The notes under the pieces are model-generated. The model did not search any database. It saw nothing but the letters and a program-made list of their open reading frames with translations, and was not told the origin of the DNA. A DNA stretch of 64,000 nt from Aldrovandia affinis (taxonomy: Eukaryota > Chordata > Actinopteri > Notacanthiformes > Halosauridae), in the NCBI GenBank assembly GCA_029706075.1, contig JAINUG010000088.1:2279001-2343000 (forward strand). The letters are read 5' to 3'. The translations under genes were made by a program, and so were the position numbers. Each line of letters starts with the position of its first letter. Within the stretch, counting starts at the first letter, position 1. Shown in pieces: positions 33,461 to 45,539 of this stretch.

Positions 33461-34429
33461 AAGTCTTTAAATGATTTTAGTCATTTAGCAAATATTGGGT
33501 TACGTTAAATAACACAGATATTGTACTTTGAATTTTCAGCTTGCAAAATCATCTTGTATTTTTTTACCCCACCCCCTCCATTAAAACTAATAAGATTTGA
33601 TTTGAAGTGCAAAAAAGAAAGAGCCGCCATATTAGATGCAGTGAAGCAGATGGGAGTCAGCCGCTAATGGGCAATCTTCATTGGAGCTGGCACGCTTGCT
33701 AATGATACCAAACAAAATCAGGCCCAGGTTGCTTCTCTTTCTCCTTCGCTTGTATCTCACTGGCTGCAAATGTTTTTTCTCAGTAGTAAACAAAATCATT
33801 TCAATGGCAATTAATTTCTTGTTATTACATCTGTGTTGCACATTTCCACACCTTGTCAAGGGCACTTAAATTAAAATCGGTTGATTGGTTTAGCAAATAG
33901 AGAATTCCGTCTTGATATTGCCTTATCAGTGTGATTTAGTTTCCATATAACCTGATTGAACATCAGTATTTTTGTTGTAGTTATTCTTAGACAACATATT
34001 TCAATTTTAGCCATGCATGTTTTCATTCATTGTTGAGCTAATGAGAGCTTCATATTAATTCATACCTTTTCTAAATTTCATAATAAGATTGAATTGTTTG
34101 AGTATTCTCTGATTTCATCCTTTGAGTATTCTCAAGTCAAAGAGCTTGAGACTGCAAATAATCAACAGCAGGAACTGGGTGCCCAGCATTTAACTACTGA
34201 TGGAAATGTGAGTGCACTGTACTGTATTACTTTTCCTCAAGGTATAATTCTGCAAATGCTGTGATTTCATTGGTTCTGGGAGCAGGTACATCTTTGTCTA
34301 TCATGCCCACATTATCAGGCATGATTCTTGCCTGATGCCTTACAATACAACTCTCCAATATTCAATATTATACTGGGTAAATGTTATTCCAAGCTCCAAG
34401 GAGCAACTGAGGTACACTGTTAAGATACA
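33461..34429. other. No gene recognised
   Basis: Plain AT-rich DNA. CATTTAGCAAAT at 33482 repeats the wording of the hairpin arm, perhaps a stray piece of the same element. Confidence 0.4.
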
Positions 34430-34860
34430 GGGCTGCTGGGCTCATCCTGTTAAGGCACTGTTCTATAGTGTGGTTGAGCCCTTCAGTCTGGTATTTAATC
34501 CAGACCATGGCAGTGCTGACTATGGCCAGCAGCCTTGCAGGGTGATGCATAATTGGCAGTAGCACCACCCAGGGAGGGAGGAATAGTCGGCTGGGTTGTC
34601 CATGCTTTGTCACCCACCAGCAGCCCTGCTAGACAATTGGACACCCACATTCTGCCGGTATAAAGCTGCACACAAAGTGCTTTCCTGCAACTCATGTGTA
34701 ACCCTAACTTGTAGACTGTGGTGTGAAAATAAGTGGTGGCTGAAGTGTTTTGGAGGAAAGCATGTGCTTGTCTATCCTCTCCCGAATTGACAGTGGAGGT
34801 TACAGCGAGCGGGGCTTTGAATACGATTGGGTATTCACACTGGGGAAAAAGGGACAAAAG
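34430..34860 (+). mobile_element. tRNA-derived SINE (older copy)
   Basis: The head GGGCTCATCCTGTTAAGGCACT and a degenerate B box (GGTATTTAATCCAG, about 34488-34501) are followed by GCAGCCTTGCAGGGTGATGC and CATAATTGGC. Later come TGTTTTGGAGGAAAGCATGT and CTATCCTCTCCCG, and a tail ATACGATTGGGTATTCACAC then GGGGAAAAAGGG. This order is typical of a widespread fish tRNA SINE whose tail reads ATTGG...GGGGAGAAAAAGGG. No target duplication seen. Confidence 0.65.
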
Positions 34861-35767
34861 CATAAAAATGGCATGCATGGTGGTTCCAGTAGTGATGGAA
34901 GAATTTGATATCTTGACTAGGGACCAGAGAAAATCTTGAGTTCTAATCTCGCATGTATTTCAGTCCTCCACCACAAGGGGTCCATTGAGCCTCTATTTCA
35001 AGCTAAGTGTCAAAGAATCATTTGCGACAATCATTTCAGTTAATCATTCAATTACCACTTAATCAGCCACATGAGAAGAATGACAGCACAATGTTTATGC
35101 CCTTTGACACTCAGCATGTGTCAGGCACGTAGTGTAGACAATGCTGCAATAAATTCAAAACATACACTTCTGTCTGTCTGTCTGTGTTATCTGTCTCAAA
35201 CTTTGAAGTGATGCGATTTGACTTTTTCTTGATTTGGAATATCCCTGATCTAACCTGTGGATTACGTTAGCTTGCTGCTACAAGCTACCTACCTGCGTGA
35301 ACTGGGAGAGACTAATCTTTGCATAACAGCACTGTTACCTGTATCTTAGCCAGCCCATAGTGTCCCATCCCAGGGTGTTTCTACACACTCACCCGCCATC
35401 CTGGTGGTTCCCTTTTCTTCTCCATGCCGTGACCTCTTTATTGTCCCTACAATAAAGAGCTGCTCACTACTACTGCCTCTCCCCTTTCTGCTTCTTCAGG
35501 ACTTGTGATTGTGATTATTTGTGGTGATATTTCATATGTTTTTGGAACTGTCTGCCTTTTGCAACCACAGCAGGGTACGCACAGTAGCTAGACAGCATAA
35601 GCTACATCTAGCCTAGCTTTCCCTGATGCGCTGCCACCCTGCTCGCTGTTTTCAACTGTTTTAATGACGGTCTCATATACAGTTTCACAGCTACGGAACT
35701 ATGGAGCTACGGAGTCCTAACCCGCTGTTGTGAGCTTTGGGACAGTAGCTGTACCAGTACCAGTCAC
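34861..35767. other. No gene recognised
   Basis: Only a short (TCTG)n run near 35168-35185. No exon or element is supported. Confidence 0.4.
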
Positions 35768-36560
35768 AGTAATAATAATAATAATACCCCTCATTTATAT
35801 AGCACTTTTCATCGCGAAGCGGTCTCAAAGTGCTTAACAGAAAAGCAAAAGAAAAGAAAAACTGAAAACAAAGCAAAACTAAAATTTATTCAAATTAATA
35901 TAATTAATTATAGTTTTAAAAACTGTGTATGTGTATGTATGTGTGTGCGTATGCATATGCACGCCAAACTCAGCCATAAAATTGAGTGAATAAGTATGTT
36001 TTGAGTCTGGATTTAAAAACATTAGTGGAATCAGCCTCCCTAATAGAAATGGGGAGGCTATTCCATAGAAAAGGAGCTCTAAAATAAAAAGCCCTACCTC
36101 CAACCGTTTTTTTGGCCACGGGCGGGACAACTAATAACCCTGCATGCCGCGACCAGAGGGCACGCGCCGGAATATATGGCCGAAGCGCATCAGACAAATA
36201 CCTCGGCGCCAGTCCATGTAGGGCTTTAAAAGTTATTATTATTTTTTTTAATCAATTCTAGCCTCAATAGGAAGCCAATGCAGAGTAAATAAAATAGGGG
36301 TAATGTGCTCGGTGCTTCTCGTTCTAGTGAGGATTCTGGCTGCCGCATTTTGAACGAGCTGGAGCCTCCTTAAAGCGTTTTTTGGGCAACCAGAATAGAC
36401 AGAGTTACAATAGTCCAACCTTGACGAGACAAAGGCGTGAATCAATTTTTCAGCATCTTGTTGTTTAATAAGACAACAAGATGCAGTACCTGCTGCCATG
36501 GTTTTAACTTGATTAGCAGAATCCCAAAAAAGTTTCACATCATAGTCGGAAACACAGCAA
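35768..36560 (-). pseudogene. L2-like LINE, 3' end (LINE D)
   Basis: Minus strand, 5'-truncated. The ORF2 C-terminus reads HAFVSSRLDYCNSVYSGCPK, LQLVQNAAARILTRTRSTEH and LFTLHWLPIEARID (36440-36250), then after a small break RAFYFRAPFLWNSLPISIRE and FKSRLKTYLFTQFYG (36110-35970). The 3' untranslated region carries AGCACTTT/AAAGTGCT (35801-35808, 35827-35834), a stem-loop of the same kind as in LINE A, and ends in a TTATTATTATT tail at about 35771-35785. Close relative of LINE A by its 3' end. Confidence 0.88.
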
Positions 36561-36608
36561 GACCTCTGTACACAGGGCAGGTCAGAAAATGTGGAGTGGA
36601 TTTAAGTA

Positions 36609-37437
36609 CACTATATGGCCAAAAGTCACCCCTACTAATTATTGAGCTCAGGTGTTTCAGCCACACCCATTGCCAACAGGTGCATAAAATCCAGCACATA
36701 GCCATGCAATCTCCACAGACAAGCATTTAGAATTCAGAATGGTTCGTAAAGAGCTCAGTGACTTTAAACGCGGCACTGTCATAGGATGCCACCTTTGCCA
36801 CAAGTCAGTTAGTGAAATTTCTGCCCTACTAGATGTGCCCCGGTCAACTGTAAGTGCTATTATTGTGAAGTGGAAGTGCCTAGGAGCAACAACAGCTCGG
36901 CCACGAAGTGGTAGACCACGCAAACTCACAGAGTGGGGCCGACGAGTGCTGAAGCGCATAGCACATAAAAATTGCCTATCATCTGCTTCATCACTCACTA
37001 CAGAGTACCACATTTCCTCTGGAAGCACCATCAGCACAAGAACTGTGCATCGGGAGCTTCACGGAATGGGTTTCCATGGCCGAGCAGCTGCACACAAGCC
37101 TCACATCACCATGTGCAATGCCAAGCGTCGGCTGGAGTGGTGTACAGCATGCTGCAACTGGACTCTGGAGCAGTGGAAACGTGTTCTTTGGAGTGATGAA
37201 TCACTTCAATATCTGGCAGTCTGATGGATGAATCTGGGTTTGGCGGATGCCAGGAGAATGTTACCTTCCAGAATGCACAGTGCTGTAAGGTAAACTGTGA
37301 AGTTTGGTGGAGGAGGGATAATGGTCTGGGGCTGTTTCTCAGGGTTTGGGATAGGCCCCTTAGTTTCAGTGAAGGGAATTCTTAATGCTACAGGATACGA
37401 AGACATCTTGGGCGCTTCCCAAGCCCAACCCATCCTT
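36609..37437 (+). mobile_element. Tc1 element, 3'-truncated
   Basis: Begins CACTATATGGCCAAAAGTCA after a TA (36607-36608), the usual end of a widespread fish Tc1 family. The 5' untranslated part leads into a transposase ORF. The right half after about 37437 is replaced by LINE C sequence, and no right inverted repeat is present. Confidence 0.85.
36739..37437 (+). pseudogene. Tc1 transposase, truncated
   Basis: ATG at 36739. The first 160 codons hold a paired-like helix-turn-helix (LSDFKRGTVIGCHLCHKSVS, then EISALLDVPRSTVSAII), an AT-hook-like RPRSGRPRKL, a second helix domain and the first catalytic motif WSDES at about 37189. A frameshift or stop follows at 37222. A shifted frame carries [20 protein letters not shown] to about 37360. 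The second Asp and the Glu are lost by truncation. Confidence 0.9.
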
Positions 37438-37529
37438 CATCCCTGAGATCTCAGATCTTCTCACCTCACTCTGCTGGACAAAGCCTGATTAAATTTTTGC
37501 TATGCTGATGACACCAAGCTGTACTTTAA

Positions 37530-38881
37530 CCCCCTGAGGTCCGTGCTAAGCTTTTAATGTTTTTAGATTTTGGCATGGTCTGATATTTATCTCAATTTCA
37601 TCAATTTAACACACACTTACTCCAAAGTGTTTGATATTTTTATTTGAAGGACAATCACAGCTACATTTGTATGCCATCAATAGTTTGGTCAGTATCATAT
37701 GCAGCTTGTAAATAGATCTACAAACACACAAGTTAAAAATAGTAAATTTTTCTGCTGTCACAAAAGATGTGAAAGCACACACTAAACTATAGTGACGAAT
37801 TGTTTTGCCAATGTGCGTTTGTTCACCAAGGTCTTGGTTATGTAAGGGTGTGAAAATAGTTTAGCACATCTGAGATCTAAATAGCTAAAAACCTGTTTTT
37901 ATCAGAACTGGTCACATTTATTTCAGGCTGTGGGAGGGCTAAATGCTAAATACCTGAATATTCATTTTGGCTCTTTGTTACGTTGCAACACGCGGAATGT
38001 TTGGCGTCACAACACGCGATATTCATAGGCTATATTTTCACGAGTATTTGAAAACAAGCGAAATAAAATTAATATCAGCATAGACTGTTGCTGGCAGATT
38101 GCAAGCGTAAACACAGACAAGATGTAAAAAAATAAAAAAACAAGCGAAATAAAATCAATAGCATAGACTGTTGCTGGCAGATTGCAAGCGTAAACACAGA
38201 CATACGATATATTTTATAACATTTTACGCTGTTTGAAAAGTATTTTGTGTGCCTATTGCAATTTGTTACATTGCGACATGCGGAATATGTAGTCACAAGG
38301 CGCGGAATTCATATATTTTCACGAGTATTTGAAAATATACTCGTGAATATACTGTTGCTGGCAGATTGCAAGCGTAAACACAGACATACGATATATTTTA
38401 TAACATTTTAGGCTGTTTGAAAAGTATTTTCTGTGCCTATTGCAATTTGTTACATTGCGACATGCGGAATATGTAGTCACAAGACGCGGAATTTATATAT
38501 ATTTTCACGAGTATTTGAAAACAAGCGAAATAAAATAAATATCAGCATAGACTGTCCTCTTCAGTTTGTGTTGTTTATGCCGGCGTTTTCACACATGGCC
38601 CGACGTACCTCCCGAAATTAGCACCTCGTTAACATGTCAATAGAAGGGGGACGTTACTAAAAGGTAAAAAACAGAGTAAAAAGCAAGGTTTACTTTTGGT
38701 CTAATTAAGCTAATTTTAAAAATCCCATTTGATTTGCCAGTGCTCAAATCGGAAAGTCGCGATTCTAAGGTTTCTGTCAATGTTTTTGCCGCGTGTGTAT
38801 GATAAAATATCGCGAAGTTAGAAATAGTAATATACTTGTATTGCTGCTTGGATCGGCGCCGATCCAGCCGACCTCAGGGGG
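37530..38881. mobile_element. piggyBac-like non-autonomous element (TTAA target)
   Basis: TTAA lies at 37526-37529 and 38882-38885, and the ends CCCCCTGAGGTC and GACCTCAGGGGG are exact inverses. TTAA duplication with a C-run end is diagnostic of piggyBac. The 1352-bp element has no transposase ORF. It holds an 18-bp perfect palindrome (38849-38866, TGGATCGGCGCCGATCCA) near the right end and internal tandem copies of a TGTTGCTGGCAGATTGCAAG segment at about 38084, 38167 and 38351. Confidence 0.9.
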
Positions 38882-39269
38882 TTAAAGCTGCCCCAAATCC
38901 CTCTTCTGTCTGTACATGCCTGAACACCTGCCTTGAGGAGACAAGGGTATAGATCAGGGGTGCCCAAATCTTTAGGCTTGGAGGGCCAATTTGAAATTTC
39001 AGCAGTGAGCCACGGGTCCAAATAAACAGTAGCCTACATGTACTCAATTATAATATGAAAAGTTTAGTTTTTTTCTATAGATTATGTTTGTTTTTTGTAT
39101 GTGTTAGTTTGACCAATAAACAAGTGCCCCTTTAAAAAAATATACAACTTTATTATCCGTTTTAAATATGGTGCAAACAACAATGTTACCACAGTTACAA
39201 GTGCTTAAACCAAATTAAAAATGTTATTGCACACCTAGTGTACACTCTTATTTTCTTTTTGTATTATGG

Positions 39270-40824
39270 CAGCTTACCTTAACCAGCTACCAGTAGCATA
39301 AATAAAGAAATGAGACAGCCTGCCAGTCAATGTGACGAGTGTTGCCAGTCCACTTTGGCTACCGACCATGGCTGGTGCGCCGTCAGTTGTTATCCCTGCC
39401 ATGTTTTCCCAAGGTAGTTTGTATTGAGCTAACACTGTATCAAGGCACCCGAATAAGTCTGTACCTTTCCTAGTTCCATGAAGGGTTTGCATGCTAGCCA
39501 ATTCTTGTGTGACTTCAAAATTTTAATTTACTCCCCTCAAAAATATCAAAAGCTGTGCAGAATCAGATACATCCGTGCTCTCGTCTAATGCGACAGAATA
39601 GTAACAAAAGTCTTTGTTTTATTATGCGCTTCATTATGCACCTGCTCAGAGATGTCACGAGATAGGTCTGGACTACTGCAATTCCTTGCTGGCAGGCCTT
39701 CCGGCCTGTGCCATCAAGCCACTGCAACTAGTCCAGAACGCTGCTGCTCGCCTGGTGTTCAACCAGCCGAAGTTCACCCACGTCACCCCTCTACTCTCCT
39801 CTCTGCACTGGTTCCCCATCGCAGCACGCAACAGATTCAAGTCACTGGTGCTTGCTTTTCAAGCGGCCAGAGGTACTGCTCCCCCATACCTCCAGTCACT
39901 CATCACTCCCTACACCCCGCCCAGACCCCTCCACTCCGCCTCTGCTGGCAAACTGACTGCCCCATCCCTCCGGGCGCCTGGCAGCCGCTCCTCGCGGTCT
40001 CGCCTCTTCTTTGTCCTGGTCCCTCGCTGGTGGAATGACCTCCCGCAATCGGTCAGGACTGCGGAATCACTTCCAATCTTCCGCAAGAGACTCAAAACCC
40101 ACCTCTTCAGACTCCACTACCACTGAACACTGTCCATCTAGTCAATCTGTCGTCACCACTGTTTACTTGTTCTACACTGTTTAAAAAAAACTAAACAAAA
40201 AAACACTAACCTTTTCTTTCCCAGTGTTACAGGTATGATACGCAGACGCCTGCAATGATGTCTATTGCTGTTTTACTGCACTGATCTTGTGCGCTAACTA
40301 TGATTGTTCTTACCTTGTATTAATGCACATCTTGTAAGTCGCTCTGGATAAGAGCGTCTGCTAAATGCTTAAAATGTAAAATGTAAAAGTAGGTCCTCAA
40401 CACGACGTGTAATCATATTACGAGAAAGGCTGATGCTTTTGAACAGATATTTTTTAGCATGGCACAATGTGTCAGCGGCCAACGTTAGACATTCTTTAAC
40501 AAACTTACCGGTTGCGAATGCTTTTCCTCTCTTTGCAATGAGTTCTGTAATCCAATAGCTGACTCGTGTGACACTCTCCTGAACTAAAGGAGTTCTGTGC
40601 TGTGCACAAAGCTTTGCCTTTAGCTCACTGGCCTTGTCTTTTCGTGCAATCCCAGTGTATTTACTGTGCGTAGCTGAATGTTTGGTATCAAAATGCAGCT
40701 TTAAATTGTAGTCTTTCATGACTGCAACAGATTCCTGGCAGATCAGGTATATTGCCTTTCCATTCACATTTCCATCACACTGTCGCACCACTTTTCTTGA
40801 AAAATATGTTTTTCCATTCCCCAC
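39270..40824 (-). pseudogene. hAT transposase pieces (GTF2IRD2/ZBED-like)
   Basis: The N-terminal part (40824-40395, minus) has a zinc-finger-like CQESVAVMKDYNLKLHFDTK and ITELIAKRGKAFATGKFVKE. After the L2 insertion, 39660-39270 continues SRDISEQV, then a shifted frame with ALDESTDVSDSAQLLIFL (first catalytic Asp region) and WENMAGITTDGAPAMVGSQ (second catalytic Asp in TTDGAPAM). The pattern is that of hAT transposases related to host GTF2IRD2 and ZBED-type genes. The C-terminal dimerisation domain is not seen. Confidence 0.85.
39669..40389 (+). mobile_element. 5'-truncated L2 (UnaL2-type) inserted in hAT
   Basis: The copy is flanked by TAGGTC (39663-39668 and 40390-40395). It codes LDYCNSLLAGLPACAIKPLQ, LHWFPIAARNRFKSLVLAFQ and VPRWWNDLPQSVRTAESLPI up to a stop at 40124-40126, open for 150 codons. 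Its 3' end has the stem-loop CGCTCTGGATAAGAGCG (40340-40356) and a TAAAATGTAAAATG tail. The clean duplication and open C-terminus suggest a relatively young copy of the LINE that the SINEs here could parasitise. Confidence 0.93.
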
Positions 40825-41600
40825 TTTCTTTTCCGACCCTCTCCCTCCATTTTGCTCTGATTGACCGGCGCCGCCGGCATAGACTACGTAACTTTTACAT
40901 TTCTAGCTAGGCCTACATTCTTACATTTACCTGATTAATTTTAAATGAGTATCATTATTATTATTATTATTATTATTGGTTAATTATTTGAATACAATTA
41001 ATGTAATAAGTGTAAATTAATTTTATTTAAAAAACATTTTTTACTGCATCATCTTGCCCCCTTTCCACGGGCCAAACCAAACGAATACGGCCATAGTTTG
41101 GGCACCCCTGGTATAGATGAAGCAAAACTTAACTGTTTAAACTTAAAATTAAACTCTACTTGTTGGCACCCCTCACCAGTTACAGAATTCTCCTAAGACC
41201 CACCTCACCATCGCAGGCCAGAACATCTCTTTCTCCTCCTCCATCTTCTATGGGCGTCAAATTCGATTCCTCCCTGACATTTAACGACCAAATCAAATAT
41301 CTCTACAAGACATCATTCTACTACCTCAAGAACATCGCCAGACTTCATCCCACCCTAACTCTGCCAGATGTGGAGAAGTTCGTCCATGCCTTTGTCTCCT
41401 AAGGCAATACATTTTTCATCAGCATCCCTGGCAGGACCCTCAAGAAACTCAAATACATGCATAACAGCGCTGCCAGGATTCTGATGAGAGCGTGGAAATA
41501 TAACAGCCTATGCCTCCACACCCCCAGGACTGAGCTCTGCTCAATGGGGGATCAGGCATTCAGCTCAACCGCCTGGCGTTCAGCTCAACATGCTATATGA

Positions 41601-43590
41601 TGTACAGTAGGTGGCCACCGGTTAAGGGGTTAAATTGATTTGGGGTGAAGGATCACTTTAAGTGCTGGTCTATTGTAATATTTATTGTGTGGTTTAAAGA
41701 TAAGTTGCAAGATCTGCAAAATCAATTAAACCTGTTTGGTATGCAATGTACCAGTTTGATATTGTTTTACTCTGTCATCGATGGACGTTTTTAGTGCGTC
41801 CATGTTTCACCTCCTCCACACTTACCCTAAGCAGCATAATTGTATTATTTTGGACAGTTTTAGTCCCCAATTGTATAATTAGTCACATGTCTGTGCCGAT
41901 TGACAAATGATTGCTGAACTAGGAGTGCCTACAGACACCTCTGGAGAATAACTGCTGAAATTCAGCTTGACAGCCCAAATGGTCACGTGCTCAAGATTTT
42001 TTCCAGGCCCTAATCATAACATCAAAAATGGGTGGAGCTACAATTAGCTGTCAATCACAGAGTTGTTTGAACAATGAAAAGGTTTTGCTCTTACACCAAT
42101 GCAAAATGATTGGTTTGGTTCGAATCAGTGAGTTACTGGTAGCATATGGTAGCTCCACCCATTTTTTTCTGTCATGATACCTCATTCGCTCATTAGGTTT
42201 CAGGCCTGTGTTTATTCAGCAGAGGAGCCTGTATATTTCACACTCCTTCATTTACTCACTTGGGGCAGTGGTCATATTTACTGGTATGACACCTTGTGCA
42301 TGTTCTATTTTTCTCCAGTACAAAAATAACCATTGACTGAATGCTTTGACCTAACCTGTATCCTTTACCACAGTCCTACATCTGCAGGTTATGGATGTCG
42401 GTCTCTCCCTTTCTCTTGCTCTCCTCCTCTCACTCTTCCTTTCTTTCGCCTCCTCTCTCCCTTTCTGTCTCTCTTCCCCTTCCTCTGCCCCCAGAAGCAG
42501 CTCAAGAGAGAAAGCTATGAAACTATTTGTAGCATGCAAATGGTCTGAATTAAAAAGAAAGGTGCCCTACAGGCGAATTATAATGGATAAGCACGAAGGA
42601 GCAAGCCTTTATTTATTGATTTTCAGGAACCGCAAAAGTTAATAATTGTTAATGAATTGATGCTTGATGAATTGCTCAAAACAACTGAACACAGTGATAT
42701 GAATTATATGCCGGTCTTTCTCAGGCACCATTGATAATGAGTGCTTTATGAGCTTGCTAGCCTTTGCATCTGCTGAAAATCAATAAACCTTTATTTTCAA
42801 TCAAAAAACCTTTTCCAATCACACAGTGCTACATTATTTTTTTAAAGTTTGTTTTAGAGAGACAAACCAGTGGGTTTGCAGAAAAGGGGTCAGTTGTAAG
42901 GAATAATCTGTGGTCAGGGCTTAAACAATCAGACTGGCTGTCTGGCTCAGGACAGTTTTTTGGGGGGAAATTTTGGTTTTAGGAATCAAGATGCTAAGGT
43001 GTTATCTGGTGTATTTTAACCATGCAAACAAATCAAAACCAAATGAACACAAATTGTTCATGCAATCTGTCCTTTCATTAATCATTATCATGTGGCAATA
43101 AGGGTCTGGCAGAAATGCTGCCCACAGTATAGAAGTGTCAGTTTGGATTTAGAGGGGGAGATCACCGGGGGTTATGGATGTTCCCACTGCAATCCATACA
43201 TTACCCCACATCAGAAGTACTGCAAACCATACAACACATTATACACACCAAAAGTACTCTAAATTAATATATTGTATTTCAATTTCACCATCATGCACCC
43301 AAGTGTCACACGGAAAAACACTCCCCATAGAAACACAGGGAGGGGGGAGAAGACACACCCAGTGGACGAACACGTGGCCCCTCTTACAGACTGAGGAAAG
43401 CGAAGTAATAGGATGGCCAAATAAGAAATTAAATCAATCACCAAAACAAAAAGATGAACCTGTCCTACATTTAGATCATAGAAACAGTGGATGGCATGAT
43501 TTCTTAAAAAGAGAATATAAAAACCAGTCACAATGTCAGTGTTTAGACTGTAAATCACTGTTCTACAGCTCTAGTTATCTCTAGCCATGT
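41601..43590. other. No gene; foldback and CT-rich tract inside
   Basis: Apart from the foldback at 41985-42215 and a (CT)-rich tract at 42396-42490, no feature is supported. The short frame at 43174-43584 has no recognised motif. Confidence 0.4.
41985..42215. repeat. Foldback element
   Basis: AAAAATGGGTGGAGCTAC (42024-42041) is exactly inverted at 42149-42166. Outer sequence CCAGGCCCTAAT and ATTAGGTTTCAGGCCTG is also roughly inverse, suggesting a MITE with diverged ends. Confidence 0.6.
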
Positions 43591-43640
43591 AAATGCACTC
43601 TTGTAAGTCAGTTTGGATAAAAGCGTCTGATAAATAACAA
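43590..43640 (+). mobile_element. L2/SINE 3' tail remnant
   Basis: TGTAAGTCAGTTTGGATAAA and AGCGTCTGATAAATAAC is a diverged copy of the L2/SINE stem-loop with loop GGATA and weakened stem. The body upstream is not recognisable. Confidence 0.6.
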
Positions 43641-44695
43641 ATAAGTAAAGTTGTAGTAGTCAAACCACAGTCCAAGACTTTATGAACTCAAATCACATCA
43701 TTCATTGGACACTTGTCATTACACCTGTCTGCAGATGCCAAAATGTGACAACACAGTAAGTATGGACAACTGTAAAACTAAATGAAGGTATAACATTACA
43801 CGTGTAATAGATCTCACAGTATAAATGTGGGTCTGAGTAATACCTATGCACAAGATTTATACCCATTAAAGTGTGAATTAGATGTAGACACCTATGTGGC
43901 ATATATGCATGTGTGTTATTGCATTATGGTGTTCCACTGAAATTATGTAAACTGTGAAAGCTGAAGGAAAGGGCGGAAAATACTGAGGCACCAACATGTG
44001 TGAGAATGAGTTGAGGTATTTCAGGGACATGGTGGGAGGGAGAGGTACCCCTGGTACAAGCTGGCACAGTGAAGACCTCTCATCTACATATGGGGCTGTA
44101 TCTTTCTTTCTTTCTATCATTTCAGGAGCAGGTTGCTAGGAGATAGACGGGGGTTGGAGGGCCCCCCTCCTTGGAATGATGGGGCCAATCACCCCCAGCT
44201 AAGTTTCTTCTGTGTGTGGTGCACTGCCAAAGATTTTTAATATTCTCCCTATAGCCTGGAAATAATAGCATGGAATAACCACAAAAAGTGGGTTATTAGT
44301 GTCATATTTTAAGTGTGTGTTAGACACTATTGTTACTTAAGTGCTGGTAATTGCGCGCCAGGCAAAGACATACTTGCCAGCTAATAGGACTGCATTAACC
44401 CAGGGGTCATTATTATAATTATTATTTATAATTATTATGTCTGTCCTTTCTAGTCTGGACAATTGCCTGTCTAAAATAATGTGGGTTTTTCTATTCTTCT
44501 GTGGTGCTTTGAGTGTTTATTACAGGTTTTTGGAACAGAAATGTAAAAAAGTACTTGACCCCATCATGCCCTTGTACTCAAAATCCTGAAAGTTTTCAAG
44601 ATTGGGAATGGGTTTAACAAAAGAGCGCTGCTTTACCAAAAACAGTGACCTGCAACTAACATGGCATGAGGTAGAAGGGCTGGGAAACAGACTTT
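43641..44695. other. No gene recognised
   Basis: Unassigned DNA with a short (TTTC)n at 44101-44114. Confidence 0.4.
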
Positions 44696-44862
44696 GGCCA
44701 GGATTCAATAAACTTTTGTCCTTAACGTTGACTCCAAATTATATGCATATGCTGTTTATTTTCTTTCCAAACACAAACTTTGGTGATATTTAAAATATAC
44801 TCAACGAATTGTGTTTTGAAAAAAAGTCAAATTTAAGGACAAATGTTGATTAAACCCAGGCC
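44696..44862. mobile_element. MITE with 3-bp duplication
   Basis: GGCCAGGATTCAATAAAC and its inverse GTTGATTAAACCCAGGCC frame 167 bp. The inner arms also pair (TTTTGTCCTTAA with TTAAGGACAAAT). TTT lies on both sides, which would fit Harbinger-type 3-bp targets, though TTT is weak evidence. The left end is related to 1697. Confidence 0.65.
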
Positions 44863-45539
44863 TTTCTCTTTGACAGCAGCAACTGACATTTTTGGTTTTC
44901 CCATTTGGGCTCAATTATGATTGAATTAAACATGATATAATCCTGGCACTCAATGTTTTAGCCCCTTTTGCATTTCAGTCGTGAAAAAGGTGGAACGTTC
45001 TTTATTCGGACCCTTCATTATCAAAATCAGTAGCAATTGTTCTTTTTTATGTGCACCCGATGCTTCATAAGTCATCACTGTGTCCTCTAAAATAAAGCAC
45101 AGATAAGATGCTCTCTGCCCCAACCTATTTTCTTCACCAGACAAATACTTTTATAAAGCATTATTATTTTTCTTACATACGTGTTGTAGCGTCAAGCTGT
45201 GCCCCAGACCCCAGACTTCCTCATTGTGATTCATAAAGGGGCAAATTCTAAGAAAGGCACCATTGTAATGGCTCTGCAGGTTAACCATCAAAGGCGTCAG
45301 TGAGTCACCCCCACAAAGCAGGTCAGTTCTCGAGCTGCTGTTATCTGCTGACCCTTACAGATGTTTTACAGTGAACAAGCACAAATCATGGAGATCCAGA
45401 TGCCACAGATGTATCACAATTGGATTTAACCCACATTTTCCGACCTCCACCTCCTTCCTCACGTCACACTCTTTCTTGTTATTCTTACCATCTCCCAGAG
45501 AGCAACTGACTTCCTGTCTCTGGCCTCACATGGAAGCAC

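Larger units (their letters stand above)
38955..41110 (-). mobile_element. hAT element with 8-bp duplication
   Basis: GTATAGAT flanks both ends (38947-38954, 41111-41118), and the ends CAGGGGTGCCCAAA and TTTGGGCACCCCTG are perfect inverses. The minus strand carries transposase pieces. An L2 copy (39669-40389) splits it. Full length without that copy would be about 1.43 kb, so it is internally deleted as well as broken. Confidence 0.95.
37438..41600 (+). pseudogene. LINE C, interrupted by piggyBac-type and hAT elements
   Basis: The original LINE piece is spread over 37438-37525, 38886-38954 and 41119-41600. Removing the two inserts brings CYADDTKLYF (reverse transcriptase catalytic Asp pair) up to the NTCLEE / LNLKLNS region. 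VKFDSSLTFNDQIKYLYKTS, LKNIARLHPTLTLPDVEKFV and HAFVS follow (41250-41402), and then KLKYMHNSAARILMRAWKYN in another frame. The C-terminus is shortened by an internal deletion (41510-41590). L2/Rex1-type by motif; the 5' part is missing. Confidence 0.8.
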
